64,000 nucleotides of DNA. It comes from Planococcus wigleyi (lineage in GTDB: Bacteria > Bacillota > Bacilli > Bacillales_A > Planococcaceae). The notes beneath the pieces are model-generated. The model saw nothing but the letters and a program-made list of their open reading frames with translations, was not told where the DNA came from and did no database searches. The stretch covers positions 431,473 to 495,472 of the forward strand of contig NZ_JACSPU010000001.1 of the NCBI RefSeq assembly GCF_014836985.1, given 5' to 3'. Within the stretch, counting starts at the first letter, position 1. Each line of letters starts with the position of its first letter. A program made the translations under genes and the position numbers. Positions 1 through 7,699 of this stretch are shown here, piece by piece.

Positions 1-204
1 GCGCTTGCCGCCTTCCAATTTTGCGATGGTTTCCTCTAATGCCAGACGTGTCGGATTCCCGGAACGGCTGTAATCAAATGGGCCAAATGAATCCAGGCTT
101 TTCTGATGGAATGTGGAAGATAAATAAATCGGTACGTTGACAGCTCCGGTTAATGGGTCAACTCCGGTAGAATGAATAAACTTGGTTTCGATGCGATCAG
201 TCAT
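1..204 (-). CDS. metC: Cystathionine beta-lyase, N-terminal part (partial)
   Basis: Incomplete: the gene runs off the left edge. The visible 68 residues begin MTDRIETKFIHSTGVD and continue with the Cys/Met-metabolism PLP-enzyme signature region (TGAVNVPIYLSSTFHQ, then DYSRSGNPTR), paralogous to the upstream metI product. The family cleaves cystathionine to homocysteine, pyruvate and ammonia in methionine synthesis. The ATG at 202-204 overlaps the end of metI by 8 bp, which suggests translational coupling, and the two genes share the SAM riboswitch upstream of metI. The beta-lyase call rests on this B. subtilis-like metI-metC order. The PLP lysine lies outside the window, so a gamma-lyase cannot be excluded. 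Confidence 0.82.
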   Translation of the reverse strand, partial: MTDRIETKFIHSTGVDPLTGAVNVPIYLSSTFHQKSLDSFGPFDYSRSGNPTRLALEETIAKLEGGKR

Positions 205-1321
205 ATTCAACAACCTCCTTCTTCAATTTCGAAAATGCCTGTGTCAAATCGGCAATTAAATCTTCAGCGAGTTCGACGCCAACTGAGAAGCGCAATAGCC
301 GGTTGCAAACGCCGCGCCGGGTACGTTCTTCAAATGGAATATCTGCATGGGTTTGGGTAGCCGGATAAGTGATGAAGCTTTCGACGCCGCCTAAACTCTC
401 GGCAAATGTAATGAGTTTAATGTTTTCAAGAAAAGGGCCAACCCCTTCTTCGTCCTGCAGGCGGAAGGATAACATGCCGCCTTTTCCCGGGTAGAGCACA
501 TCAGAAACAACTGATTGCTGCAACAGGAATTCCGCAATGGTTTTGGCATTGGCTTCATGTTGGCGCATGCGTAATGGCAAAGTCTTCAATCCGCGTATCA
601 ACAACCAGGAATCGAAAGGCGACAGTACGGCGCCGACCGAGTTATGGAATGTTGAAAGCCTTTCACAAATGCTTTCGCCTTTTGCGACAACCAAACCAGC
701 GAGTACATCGTTGTGGCCGCCGATGTACTTTGTGGCGCTGTGGATGACTATATCCGCTCCGAGTGCAATCGGCTGCTGGAGATAGGGGGTCAAGAACGTG
801 TTGTCGACAATCAGCAGCAGGTCATGCTTTTTCGCTAAAGCTGCATAGGCAACAAGATCAATTTCCTGCATGAGTGGATTGGTCGGCGTTTCAATGAACA
901 ATGCCCGTGTATTCGATGTTATTTTTTCTTCTGTATCTTCAACGTTCTTAAATTCGGCATAGGTGGGATGAATGTTATAGGCGGAAGCAAAGTGGTCAAG
1001 CAGGCGGTATGTTCCACCATATATATCTTCCGGAACCAACAATTCGTCGCCAGGACGGAAGAGGGACAAGACCAATTGGATAGCCGCCATTCCCGAGCTG
1101 CAGGCAAATCCGGCATCGGCGCCTTCGAGTTCCGCAAAGCCTTCTTCAAGGACAGCGCGTGTCGGGTTTTTGGTTCGTGTGTAATCATAGCCCGTCGATT
1201 TGCCAAGTCCTTCATGTTCATAAGCCGTCGATAAATATATGGGCGGATTCACAGCTCCTGTAGTTGAATCGCTGCGATTGCCTAATTGAACCAATAAAGT
1301 TTCCAAGCTGTTTTTTGTCAT
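197..1321 (-). CDS. metI: Cystathionine gamma-synthase / O-acetylhomoserine thiolyase family
   Basis: PLP-dependent transsulfuration enzyme that condenses an activated homoserine with cysteine to give cystathionine. The 374-residue product has the full family layout: N-terminal TGAVNPPIYLSTAY, DYTRTKNPTR, the cofactor loop around CSSGMAAIQL, ETPTNPLMQEIDL, and the PLP-lysine motif HSATKYIGGHND. The ATG at 1321 was chosen because GGGAGG lies 9 bp upstream. An in-frame ATG at 1330 is too close to that site, and a longer 388-residue reading would start inside the leader terminator. The gene sits downstream of a SAM-I riboswitch and overlaps metC by 8 bp, so expression should fall when S-adenosylmethionine is plentiful. 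Confidence 0.92.
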   Translation of the reverse strand: MTKNSLETLLVQLGNRSDSTTGAVNPPIYLSTAYEHEGLGKSTGYDYTRTKNPTRAVLEEGFAELEGADAGFACSSGMAAIQLVLSLFRPGDELLVPEDIYGGTYRLLDHFASAYNIHPTYAEFKNVEDTEEKITSNTRALFIETPTNPLMQEIDLVAYAALAKKHDLLLIVDNTFLTPYLQQPIALGADIVIHSATKYIGGHNDVLAGLVVAKGESICERLSTFHNSVGAVLSPFDSWLLIRGLKTLPLRMRQHEANAKTIAEFLLQQSVVSDVLYPGKGGMLSFRLQDEEGVGPFLENIKLITFAESLGGVESFITYPATQTHADIPFEERTRRGVCNRLLRFSVGVELAEDLIADLTQAFSKLKKEVVEYD

Positions 1322-1344
1322 TCCACTCATCCTCCCAACAATAA

Positions 1345-1383
1345 AACAGGGGCTTTTCTTCAATGAAAGAAGAAAGCCCCTGT
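1345..1383 (-). terminator. Riboswitch-controlled intrinsic terminator upstream of metI
   Basis: On the minus strand AGGGGCTTTCTTC pairs with GAAGAAAAGCCCCT, followed by a T-rich run. It lies between the SAM aptamer and the metI ribosome binding site, where an expression-platform terminator is expected. Confidence 0.85.
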
Positions 1384-1502
1384 CTAGAAACGCATTCTTC
1401 TCATCTTTTAGGCGCAGCCTATTGGAATTAGCACCGTGTCTTCGTCAGACTGGTTGCTGAGACTTCACAGGGCCAAATCCCTCCGTCTCTCTAGATAAGA
1501 AA
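1383..1502 (-). promoter_or_regulatory. SAM-I riboswitch (S-box) aptamer
   Basis: The minus strand has S-box landmarks in order: a P1 strand around CTTATCTAGAGAGACGGAGG, GGGATTTGGCCC, GAAGTCTCAGCAACC, then GACACGGTGCTAATTCC and the closing P1 strand TTTCTAGACAG. Binding of S-adenosylmethionine by this family stabilises the downstream terminator and shuts off the methionine genes. Here it controls metI and, through the overlap, metC. Confidence 0.95.
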
Positions 1503-1753
1503 TATCTTATTAAGTTTATGTTGTATCTATTACGATGTTTCTAATCTTAAATCATTTAGCCATGGAAAGCAAGGGCGAATTTTAAATAGTTAAAATAGAA
1601 AGAAAACAGTAAGCGGAAATTGTAGATAGAGCCTTGTACATCCATGTCAGATCGGATGTCGCATCAGTAAGTAGAATAATTTGCTATCAGTTAAAGAATC
1701 AGGGCTCATCACTACAGAACCGCGGTATTCTTTTAATTCGTATATCGAAGTGT

Positions 1754-1759
1754 TATAAT
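1754..1759 (+). promoter_or_regulatory. Candidate -10 box for the 1796-3869 operon
   Basis: A perfect TATAAT lies 37 bp before the first start codon of the B12/STAS operon. The region 17 bp upstream (TTTTAA) is only a weak -35 match, so the promoter may be weak, activated, or read by another factor. The rest of 1503-1795 shows nothing else recognisable. Confidence 0.35.
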
Positions 1760-1795
1760 TTATGGAGGAAATTTTGTGTATAAAGGAGAAAGCAA

Positions 1796-2101
1796 ATGTA
1801 TATTGTCACTTCGACGGTAGTTGTTCCGCCTGAAAAAACCGAGGAAGTTATCGGGATTTACCAAAAGCGTTCACGCCGCGTCGATCGGGCGGAAGGCTTT
1901 CATTTATTTAGATTGATCCAAAACACCAAAAAGAAAAATGAATTGACGGTCCATATGGAATGGCATACGAAAGCATCTTATATGGCGTGGGTGAGAAGCC
2001 AGGAATTCAAGGAGATTCATGATCTTGAGAAAAATTACCCGGACCAGGAATTAGCGGGAATTATCCCCGTTGTTCGGCAGTACGAAGTGGTGGCAGAATG
2101 A
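1796..2101 (+). CDS. ABM-domain (heme-degrading monooxygenase-like) protein
   Basis: A 101-residue single-domain protein of the antibiotic-biosynthesis-monooxygenase fold. The pattern is MYIVTSTVVVPPEK, a central helix, FHLFRLIQN, LTVHMEWHTKASYMAWVRS, then a short C-terminal strand. In this superfamily (HmoA/HmoB, IsdG and others) the ferredoxin-like dimer often degrades heme or oxidises small molecules. The heme-ligand residues cannot be assigned from sequence alone, so the substrate is open. RBS AAAGGAG lies 7 bp upstream. The stop overlaps the next gene by 4 bp (ATGA), making this the first gene of a tight four-gene operon with B12-binding and STAS proteins. Confidence 0.75.
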   Translation: MYIVTSTVVVPPEKTEEVIGIYQKRSRRVDRAEGFHLFRLIQNTKKKNELTVHMEWHTKASYMAWVRSQEFKEIHDLEKNYPDQELAGIIPVVRQYEVVAE

Positions 2102-2451
2102 AGAACGACGTAAAAAATAAAATTGCTTCTGAAACGGCAAAAAGCATATATGCTGCATACCCGACACTTTGGGAGCGTTTTGGAGAGCGCGGTTTTGAGC
2201 ATACAGAAAAAGATAACCATCACCACCTGGATCATTTGGAGACTGCGTTTTCCCTCAAGGATGAACAGGTATTTATTGATTACGCCATTTGGCTGGAAAC
2301 TGTTTTGACAAGCCGGAATGTTGAAAGAGCCTTGATCATCGATAATTTTGACCGCTTACTGCAGATCCTTCCGGGGAATACAGAACAAGAGGAAGAAGTC
2401 TTTATGTCAGGTTGTTTGCAAAGTGCCATTGCGGTGTTGAAACCTTCATAG
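2098..2451 (+). CDS. Small helical protein linked to the B12-binding gene
   Basis: A 117-residue, predominantly helical, acidic protein without signal peptide or membrane segment. A His/Asp-rich patch (KDNHHHLDHLETAF) is followed by FIDYAIWLETVLTSRNVERA. My recollection is that comparable helical stretches precede the B12 module in some longer cobalamin-binding sensor proteins, so this may be a detached sensor or adaptor part; that is inference. It overlaps the ABM gene by 4 bp and ends 16 bp before the B12-binding gene, so the products are probably made together. No catalytic motif is recognised. Confidence 0.7.
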   Translation: MKNDVKNKIASETAKSIYAAYPTLWERFGERGFEHTEKDNHHHLDHLETAFSLKDEQVFIDYAIWLETVLTSRNVERALIIDNFDRLLQILPGNTEQEEEVFMSGCLQSAIAVLKPS

Positions 2452-2467
2452 AGTAAAGGAGGCTGAC

Positions 2468-3127
2468 ATGAATAATCAATCTAAAGAGTTGGCCGAGTTA
2501 TTTTTGGCCGGCAATGAAAAGCAGGCTTTGCATACAGTTCAAGCCTATTTGCAAAACCATACAAAAAATGAGCTTTACCAGCATATATTGACGCCTGCCA
2601 TGTATTGGATAGGGGAATTATGGGAAAAGAATATCATTACAGTGGCTGATGAGCATTTAGCAACGGCCATTTGCGATTATGTGGTGTCAGTGACAGAAAT
2701 GCGTAAAGGGGAACAAACTCCTGAGCAAAAGAAAGTGATGGTCCTCGGACCTGAAGGGGAAGACCATTATATCGGCTTGAAAATGGTGGCTTCGTTATTC
2801 AAAGAAAACGGTTGGGAAGTTCGATACCTCGGACCGAATTTGCCGCTCGGTGCCGCCATCGAAACAGCTAACCGCTGGAAACCGGATGCCATCGCATTGT
2901 CAGCGGCTTTGGTATACCGTCTGCCTGTATTGAAGAAATACACAGAAGCTTTCAGAGCGCTTGATTTCAAACCATCAGTCATCCTTGGAGGACGGGCGGT
3001 GGCCATGGCGAATTGGCCAGCTTCAGAATCTGAAGGCGTCTTGATTGTAAAAGAGTTGGATCAGCTGAAAAATTGGATCCAAACCGGAAAGGAACCTGAC
3101 AATGAATTCGATATCTCATTTGGATGA
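2468..3127 (+). CDS. CarH/LitR-like cobalamin-binding protein without DNA-binding domain
   Basis: A 219-residue, two-domain cobalamin protein. Residues 5-80 form a predicted four-helix cap containing W52-x9-E62-H63. This is the W/EH motif that caps adenosylcobalamin in the CarH/LitR photoreceptors. Residues 88-210 form a B12-binding Rossmann domain with E98-x-H100-x-x-G103 (a variant of DxHxxG supplying the lower cobalt ligand), a Ser/Leu region near ALSAALVYRL, and the GG loop VILGGRA. The MerR helix-turn-helix of CarH is absent, so it cannot act alone as a repressor; output by protein contact is likely. RBS AAAGGAGG lies just upstream. The coding end overlaps the STAS gene by 26 bp. Confidence 0.85.
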   Translation: MNNQSKELAELFLAGNEKQALHTVQAYLQNHTKNELYQHILTPAMYWIGELWEKNIITVADEHLATAICDYVVSVTEMRKGEQTPEQKKVMVLGPEGEDHYIGLKMVASLFKENGWEVRYLGPNLPLGAAIETANRWKPDAIALSAALVYRLPVLKKYTEAFRALDFKPSVILGGRAVAMANWPASESEGVLIVKELDQLKNWIQTGKEPDNEFDISFG

Positions 3128-3869
3128 ATGGCCGCTGCCTGCTTTTAAATTGAATAATAAACTGGCAATCGTGGAGTCATCTGAAGAGGCAGAGAAATTA
3201 GTCGGCAGCTGTTCCGATTTTCTAGATTTTGTCGATGAAGGAAGCCGGCAAAAAGCATTAAGTTTTTTGCTGAGTAGTGAATCGGCGAGACCACTTGAGT
3301 TGAATTTCATTTCAAAAACCGGCGAACTGTTCCTTGGAGATGTCTACAGCAAATGGATCAGTGATTTTAGTTTGAACATCGTCCTTGTGCCGAAAGATAA
3401 CCGGCTCATGGAGATCACCAACCAGTTGTTGAGCCTTCGCCGGCGCCTGCAGGAAACCGACTATGACCTGCTTCTTGAAAAGGAACGGACGGAGGAGCTG
3501 CTTCAACAGGTTCGGGAGTTGTCTGCCCCTTGTATCGACCTCGGCAAAAAGCACGTGCTGATTCCGCTATTCGGCGATTTGGATCCCCACAAGATTGAAG
3601 TGATCCGTTTTCATATCCTGAATCAAGTTTATGAAAATGGCGCCGAAACCGTCATCATGGATTTGACTGCTATGGAGAAGTTGGAACAGGATGGCGCCGA
3701 TTATTTGAAGTCGTTAATGCAGACCTTTAAAGTGATGGGCATTGAGGGCATCATCACCGGAATCAACCCACAGCATGCCCAACAGCTCCATCATCTCCAA
3801 ACGGGGCTGGACCTGCATTTTGTTTCTTCTTTGCAGATGGTCTTGGCTTCACGGAATTTACTTATATAG
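3102..3869 (+). CDS. PAS-like/STAS-domain protein, RsbR-like stressosome candidate
   Basis: A 255-residue protein with three parts. Residues 10-100 are a PAS-like sensor region (SEEAEKLVGSCSDFLDFV, then SKTGELFLGDVY). Residues 101-140 are a charged coiled-coil linker. Residues 141-255 are a STAS domain that opens SAPCIDLGKKHVLIPLFG, as in RsbR-type antagonists. T189 (DLTAME) and T219 (ITGINP) lie near the positions of the two threonines phosphorylated by RsbT in RsbR. The start overlaps the B12-binding gene by 26 bp with GGAAAGGAA just upstream. The arrangement suggests that a B12 sensor feeds a stressosome-like STAS platform. No rsbS, rsbT or sigB gene lies in this window. Confidence 0.8.
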   Translation: MNSISHLDEWPLPAFKLNNKLAIVESSEEAEKLVGSCSDFLDFVDEGSRQKALSFLLSSESARPLELNFISKTGELFLGDVYSKWISDFSLNIVLVPKDNRLMEITNQLLSLRRRLQETDYDLLLEKERTEELLQQVRELSAPCIDLGKKHVLIPLFGDLDPHKIEVIRFHILNQVYENGAETVIMDLTAMEKLEQDGADYLKSLMQTFKVMGIEGIITGINPQHAQQLHHLQTGLDLHFVSSLQMVLASRNLLI

Positions 3870-3880
3870 AATATGTTGTG

Positions 3881-3912
3881 AAAAGCGAAGCGGATAGCTT
3901 CGCTTTTTTGTT
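3881..3912 (+). terminator. Terminator of the B12/STAS operon
   Basis: GCGAAGC-GGATA-GCTTCGC followed by a run of T, starting about 12 bp after the STAS stop codon. Confidence 0.85.
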
Positions 3913-3927
3913 TTTTAAAATTAACGC

Positions 3928-4385
3928 TTCCGCTTTTCTAGTGTCCAGCTTCAGCGCCCAGCTCTTTGGGTCATAAGCCAGCCCAACTGCGTGGCAAAGA
4001 GCGCCACACTGCCGGTCTGTCTTATGCCCGGCAGAGCTACACGGGCGCTTTAGCTTTTCTTCGTGTCCAGACTCCAACGGCCAACTCCTCGGGTCATAAG
4101 CCACTCTGGCTGTGCGGCCGTTTCCGCTTTTCTTCTTGTTCAGCTTCAGCAGCCAGCCCCTCGAGTCGCTTCAGCCTTACCAGCAATGGCAAGAACGCCA
4201 TTACCAGTAAGGCTTCCAGCGCTTGTCAGGGCTTAGCGGCTGCTTCCGCTTTTCTAGTGTCCAGCTTCAGCGCCCAGGTCCTAGGGTCATAAGCCCATCT
4301 GACTATGCGGCAAAAACACGCCGCTTCGCCAGCTTGTCTTATGCCCGTCGGAGGCCCGCAGGAAGCGGGTCAGCTAACCGTTGCG
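3928..4385. repeat. Four-unit degenerate intergenic repeat cluster
   Basis: Four related units begin near 3931, 4053, 4126 and 4248. Each opens with a form of GCTTTTCTAGTGTCCAGC, followed by CAGCGCC-type text and GGGTCATAAGCC. Units 1 and 4 also share a later GTCTTATGCCCG segment. The third unit carries a perfect-looking hairpin, CTTACCAG...CTGGTAAG-like, at about 4169-4208. Elements of this style are scattered between genes in Bacillaceae and Planococcaceae genomes. Long open frames across the cluster have no ribosome binding site or recognisable product. GC content is clearly higher than in flanking intergenic DNA. Confidence 0.8.
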
Positions 4386-4508
4386 ACAGGAAGTCGCGCA
4401 CTTAGCTTAGCTTCATCTTTTGATCGCTTGCGCTTTTCTCTCCTGAGCAGGAAAAAGGAAGTTTTTGTGAAACATCGATACAATAGAATGGATAGGAGTG
4501 GAGATAGA

Positions 4509-5516
4509 ATGGGAATTAAGAAATTCGAAAATATACCGTTGGCTGTGCTTGATTTGGCACCGATCAACGAAGGTGCTGAAACTGCACAAGCGTTCAAGAA
4601 CAGTGTGGAATTGGCGCAGCATGTGGAGAAGTTGGGATTCAATCGTTATTGGCTGGCGGAGCACCATAATATGCCAGGCATCGGAAGTTCTGCGACGTCG
4701 GTTCTTATTGGCCACATCGCTGGGGCAACGGAATCCATTCGAGTGGGCTCAGGCGGCATCATGCTGCCAAACCATGCGCCACTTGTTATTGCAGAACAGT
4801 TTGGTACATTGGAAACTCTTTATCCAGGGCGCATTGACTTGGGTCTGGGCCGTGCACCGGGGAGTGACCAGGCGACTGCCTATGCGCTGCGACGTACTTT
4901 GCAGAGCAGCGGGGATGATTTTCCTCAACAGGTTGCGGAGTTGGAAAATTACTTCTCGGAAAATCCGGTTGGCCGTGTTCGGGCTTATCCGGGCACCAAT
5001 TTGAAAATACCGCTTTGGCTATTGGGATCGAGCGGATTCAGTGCACAACTTGCAGCACTTAAAGGCTTGCCGTTTTCTTTCGCCAGCCATTTTGCGCCGG
5101 ACTATATGATGCAGGCTTTGCAGTTGTATCATCAAAATTTCAAGCCTTCTCCTGCTTTGGCATCGCCTTATGCAATGCTGGGCGTCAATGTTATTGCTGC
5201 AGAGACACAGGAGCGCGCTGAATGGCTCGCAACTTCTTCCCAGCAGCAAATGTTCTCACTGATGAGAGGGGAACCGACGACGTTCCAGGCACCGATTGAT
5301 GATTTGGAAGAAGTTTGGACAGATCGGGAAATTGCTATTTTCCGTGAGAAATTGGATTCTGAATCGATGATTGTCGGTACACCGGATGTCGTCAAACAAA
5401 AACTGAAAAATTTCATCCAAAAAACAAGAGCTAACGAAGTGATCGTCAACTCACCGATTTTCCATCAGGAAGATCGCCTGCGTTCTTACGATTACTTGGC
5501 AGAAATGATGAACTAA
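4509..5516 (+). CDS. LLM-class flavin-dependent oxidoreductase (luciferase-like)
   Basis: A 335-residue TIM-barrel, FMN/F420-superfamily monooxygenase-like protein. It has the usual family opening ([13 protein letters not shown]), [49 protein letters not shown] and the late [14 protein letters not shown]. Members close to this pattern are usually annotated MsnO8-type oxidoreductases; the substrate is unknown. The ATG at 4509 is chosen because AGGAG/GTGGAG lies 5-10 bp upstream and the family starts here. The in-frame extension upstream lies inside the repeat cluster and is not credible. Monocistronic, followed directly by a terminator. Confidence 0.88.
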   Translation: MGIKKFENIPLAVLDLAPINEGAETAQAFKNSVELAQHVEKLGFNRYWLAEHHNMPGIGSSATSVLIGHIAGATESIRVGSGGIMLPNHAPLVIAEQFGTLETLYPGRIDLGLGRAPGSDQATAYALRRTLQSSGDDFPQQVAELENYFSENPVGRVRAYPGTNLKIPLWLLGSSGFSAQLAALKGLPFSFASHFAPDYMMQALQLYHQNFKPSPALASPYAMLGVNVIAAETQERAEWLATSSQQQMFSLMRGEPTTFQAPIDDLEEVWTDREIAIFREKLDSESMIVGTPDVVKQKLKNFIQKTRANEVIVNSPIFHQEDRLRSYDYLAEMMN

Positions 5517-5518
5517 AG

Positions 5519-5548
5519 AAAATCCCGTTCCTATGAACGGGATTTTTT
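5519..5548 (+). terminator. Terminator after the LLM oxidoreductase gene
   Basis: AATCCCGTTC-CTAT-GAACGGGATT followed by TTTT, directly downstream of the stop codon. Confidence 0.88.
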
Positions 5549-5553
5549 GCATG

Positions 5554-5584
5554 AAAAAGCATCTCTCCAGATTGGAGAGATGCT
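5554..5584 (-). terminator. Terminator of the small gene 5594-5764
   Basis: On the minus strand GCATCTCTCC-AATC-TGGAGAGATGC followed by TTTTT, ten bases after the small gene's stop. Confidence 0.85.
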
Positions 5585-5593
5585 GAGCCGGCG

Positions 5594-5764
5594 TCAGTGA
5601 AGTTCTTTCGCCTTGTCTTCTTCACGCTGCCGTTCTTTTGGAAACTCCTCTTCATCATAGGCTGCATAATCAGGTGCACCTTCGCCAATCATATTCAGAA
5701 CCGCATTGAAATCCTCATCTAACCGAAGTTCAACTTCTCGTGGATCAAGTACTTTGCGTTCCAT
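5594..5764 (-). CDS. Small acidic hypothetical protein (56 aa)
   Basis: A short open frame of 56 residues starting MERKVLDPREVELRLDEDFN. It is strongly charged, with a run of acidic residues near the middle and no membrane segment. Evidence for translation is good: a consensus AAGGAGG site sits 7-8 bp before the ATG at 5764, and a strong terminator follows 10 bp after the stop. It is convergent with the LLM oxidoreductase gene. I do not recognise a family. Confidence 0.7.
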   Translation of the reverse strand: MERKVLDPREVELRLDEDFNAVLNMIGEGAPDYAAYDEEEFPKERQREEDKAKELH

Positions 5765-5904
5765 TATGATCAACCTCCTTCTTTACTATTCAGCAGCCTT
5801 ATCGTCATGAAGGTGGATTCCTATCTCACTTCTATTATACAGACTATTCCGTTTAATTGGAAGGGAACTGTTTGCAAGCCTTAGCAAAAAGGGTCCGGAA
5901 AATA

Positions 5905-5940
5905 AAAACCGTTAAAGCAAGGGCTTTAACGGTTTTTGGC
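5905..5940. terminator. Terminator of the 5943-6827 gene (possibly bidirectional)
   Basis: AAAAACCGTTAAAGC-AAGG-GCTTTAACGGTTTTT. The stem is flanked by A-rich sequence on one side and T-rich sequence on the other, so it can act in both directions. It ends beside the stop of the minus-strand gene. Confidence 0.85.
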
Positions 5941-5942
5941 TA

Positions 5943-6827
5943 TTATTGTTGATTGATTTCTGCATTTAAGATCAATGATTCAAAGAACAGGGAAGGTGCA
6001 GTTTCATTCCACTCAAGAGAAGTCAAATCGGCTGTGCGTTTAGGCAGATTGCCATATGCGAGTTCTGTTCGCGGATCATCCGTCAATTCGAGTTTGACGT
6101 AAGGGCCTTCCGGCGTCAGCCAATTCAACTGGGACAGGCGGTTCTCCAGAGAAAACTCGATCCATTCGTCTTCTGCTTCATCCGTTTCGAATAACGGTTC
6201 CTGAGCAGCCATCAGCCATGTTTGGCTTGAATGCTGAGGCGGCAACCAGAGATTTTTTGACAGTTTGCCTTCTTCAACTGTAAACTCTGCAATTTCGTGG
6301 CGCAGTTCCTGTACCCAGTCGCCGTTGCCTAATTGCAGTCTGCGGGAAACATAGACATTGCCGATTAGAATTTCGCTGCTTCCGTTTGTGAAGACGCCAT
6401 AAGGATTGGACGTTGGATCTGGACCATATATTGTTTCGTCAAGCCGTGTAGTGGATTTGGGATTCCAAGATTTAAAATCGGCATCCTCCAAATTATTGAC
6501 ATTCATCGATACTGTATAAGGGACCCACCCGGTATTTTTGATTTCTTCGAAAATGATGGAAGAGCCATTATTAAGCGACCGGTCGACCAATGTATACGTG
6601 CCGACGTTCAGGCCGAGCAAGGTCATCTGGTAGACCTGTGTAAGGTCAGTGCCGCTTTCAGTTACTTCGGGTTCGCTCAGCGTAATAAAAGTCGGTTTTT
6701 CAATAGTGACCGATACATTGTTTTCAGAATGAATTTCGACTTCATTTTTTAAGAACATGACGGCTGTAAAGACGATCAGCGACATGAAAAATACTACACC
6801 CATTAAAATAATGATCTTTCTAAACAC
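5943..6827 (-). CDS. Membrane-anchored hypothetical protein
   Basis: 294 residues with one N-terminal transmembrane segment (after MFRKIIILMGVVFFMSLIV) and a long extracytoplasmic beta-rich, acidic domain. No catalytic motif or known family is recognised. The topology (type II anchor plus a soluble domain of about 260 residues) suggests a cell-envelope role. The GTG at 6827 is preferred because GAGGTG lies 6 bp upstream; the frame is open a little further (to a TTG at 6851) without a site. It is separated from the ABC transporter genes by that operon's terminator, so it is probably a single gene. Confidence 0.65.
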   Translation of the reverse strand: MFRKIIILMGVVFFMSLIVFTAVMFLKNEVEIHSENNVSVTIEKPTFITLSEPEVTESGTDLTQVYQMTLLGLNVGTYTLVDRSLNNGSSIIFEEIKNTGWVPYTVSMNVNNLEDADFKSWNPKSTTRLDETIYGPDPTSNPYGVFTNGSSEILIGNVYVSRRLQLGNGDWVQELRHEIAEFTVEEGKLSKNLWLPPQHSSQTWLMAAQEPLFETDEAEDEWIEFSLENRLSQLNWLTPEGPYVKLELTDDPRTELAYGNLPKRTADLTSLEWNETAPSLFFESLILNAEINQQ

Positions 6828-6949
6828 AATCTTCACCTCGGTTTTCTGCAAGTTTGCCAGTTTTGATTATAACATGTGGCAACAGCAAGAAAACCGGTGA
6901 TATTTGAGCATCGCATGAACAAACAAGGATACTCAGATGTATGGGAATC

Positions 6950-6981
6950 AAAAAAAGACGCCCCAGGGGACGCCTCTTACA
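6950..6981 (-). terminator. Terminator of the amino-acid ABC operon
   Basis: On the minus strand AGGCGTCC-CCTG-GGGCGTCT followed by seven T. The hairpin overlaps the last codons of the ATPase gene. Confidence 0.85.
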
Positions 6982-7699
6982 ATACCTTATCGAGGAAATC
7001 TTTGGCACGTTCCGTTTTTGGATGGCTGAAGAACTCATTAGGCTGGCCTTCTTCAACCAGTACGCCATGATCCAAAAACAGGACACGGTCTGCCACTTCA
7101 CGTGCAAAACCCATTTCATGTGTCACGACGACCATCGTCATGCCGGATTTCGCTAAATCTTTCATAACATCCAAAACTTCTTTGACCATTTCCGGATCAA
7201 GTGCTGAAGTCGGTTCATCAAACAGCATCAGTTCAGGTTCCATTGCCAAAGCCCGCGCAATCGCAACACGCTGTTTCTGCCCCCCTGATAAGCTGTTCGG
7301 ATAGGCTGTCTCTTTTTCCGATAGTCCAACACGTTCCAATAGAAGACGGGCTTTCATTTCAGCTTCTGCTTTTTTAATGCCTTTGGCTTTCATCGGTGCG
7401 TACGTCAGGTTTTCAAGAACCGTCAAATGAGGGAATAAATGAAAGTGCTGAAACACCATGCCGATTTGCTGGCGGATTTTATGGATGTTCTTTTTAGAAG
7501 ATGTCAGGTTCTTGCCATTGATGTCGATGGACCCGGAAGTGGGAACTTCAAGCAGGTTCAGACAGCGCAGGAACGTCGACTTTCCTGAACCGGAAGGGCC
7601 GATGATCGATACGACTTCACCTTTGCTTATAGTAGTGGAAATATCGCTTAGCACTTCATTGGTGCCAAATTTCTTATACAGATTCTGGACGTTAATCAC
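6977..7699 (-). CDS. Polar amino-acid ABC transporter, ATP-binding protein
   Basis: A 240-residue ABC ATPase of the GlnQ/ArtM-like family, supplying energy for amino-acid uptake. Walker A is GPSGSGKST, the Q-loop is near [10 protein letters not shown], the signature is LSGGQKQR, Walker B is [12 protein letters not shown], and the switch His is in [12 protein letters not shown], which is typical of amino-acid importers. It is the last gene of a minus-strand operon in the order binding protein, permease, ATPase, and overlaps the permease by 8 bp. The order and sequences resemble the arginine-type ArtPQR systems, but the substrate cannot be fixed from sequence. Confidence 0.92.
   Translation of the reverse strand: MINVQNLYKKFGTNEVLSDISTTISKGEVVSIIGPSGSGKSTFLRCLNLLEVPTSGSIDINGKNLTSSKKNIHKIRQQIGMVFQHFHLFPHLTVLENLTYAPMKAKGIKKAEAEMKARLLLERVGLSEKETAYPNSLSGGQKQRVAIARALAMEPELMLFDEPTSALDPEMVKEVLDVMKDLAKSGMTMVVVTHEMGFAREVADRVLFLDHGVLVEEGQPNEFFSHPKTERAKDFLDKVL

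Noticed and set aside
3966-4508. Open frames across the intergenic repeat cluster, including an extended start for the LLM oxidoreductase
   Set aside because: They follow repeat sequence, have no ribosome site and no recognisable product.
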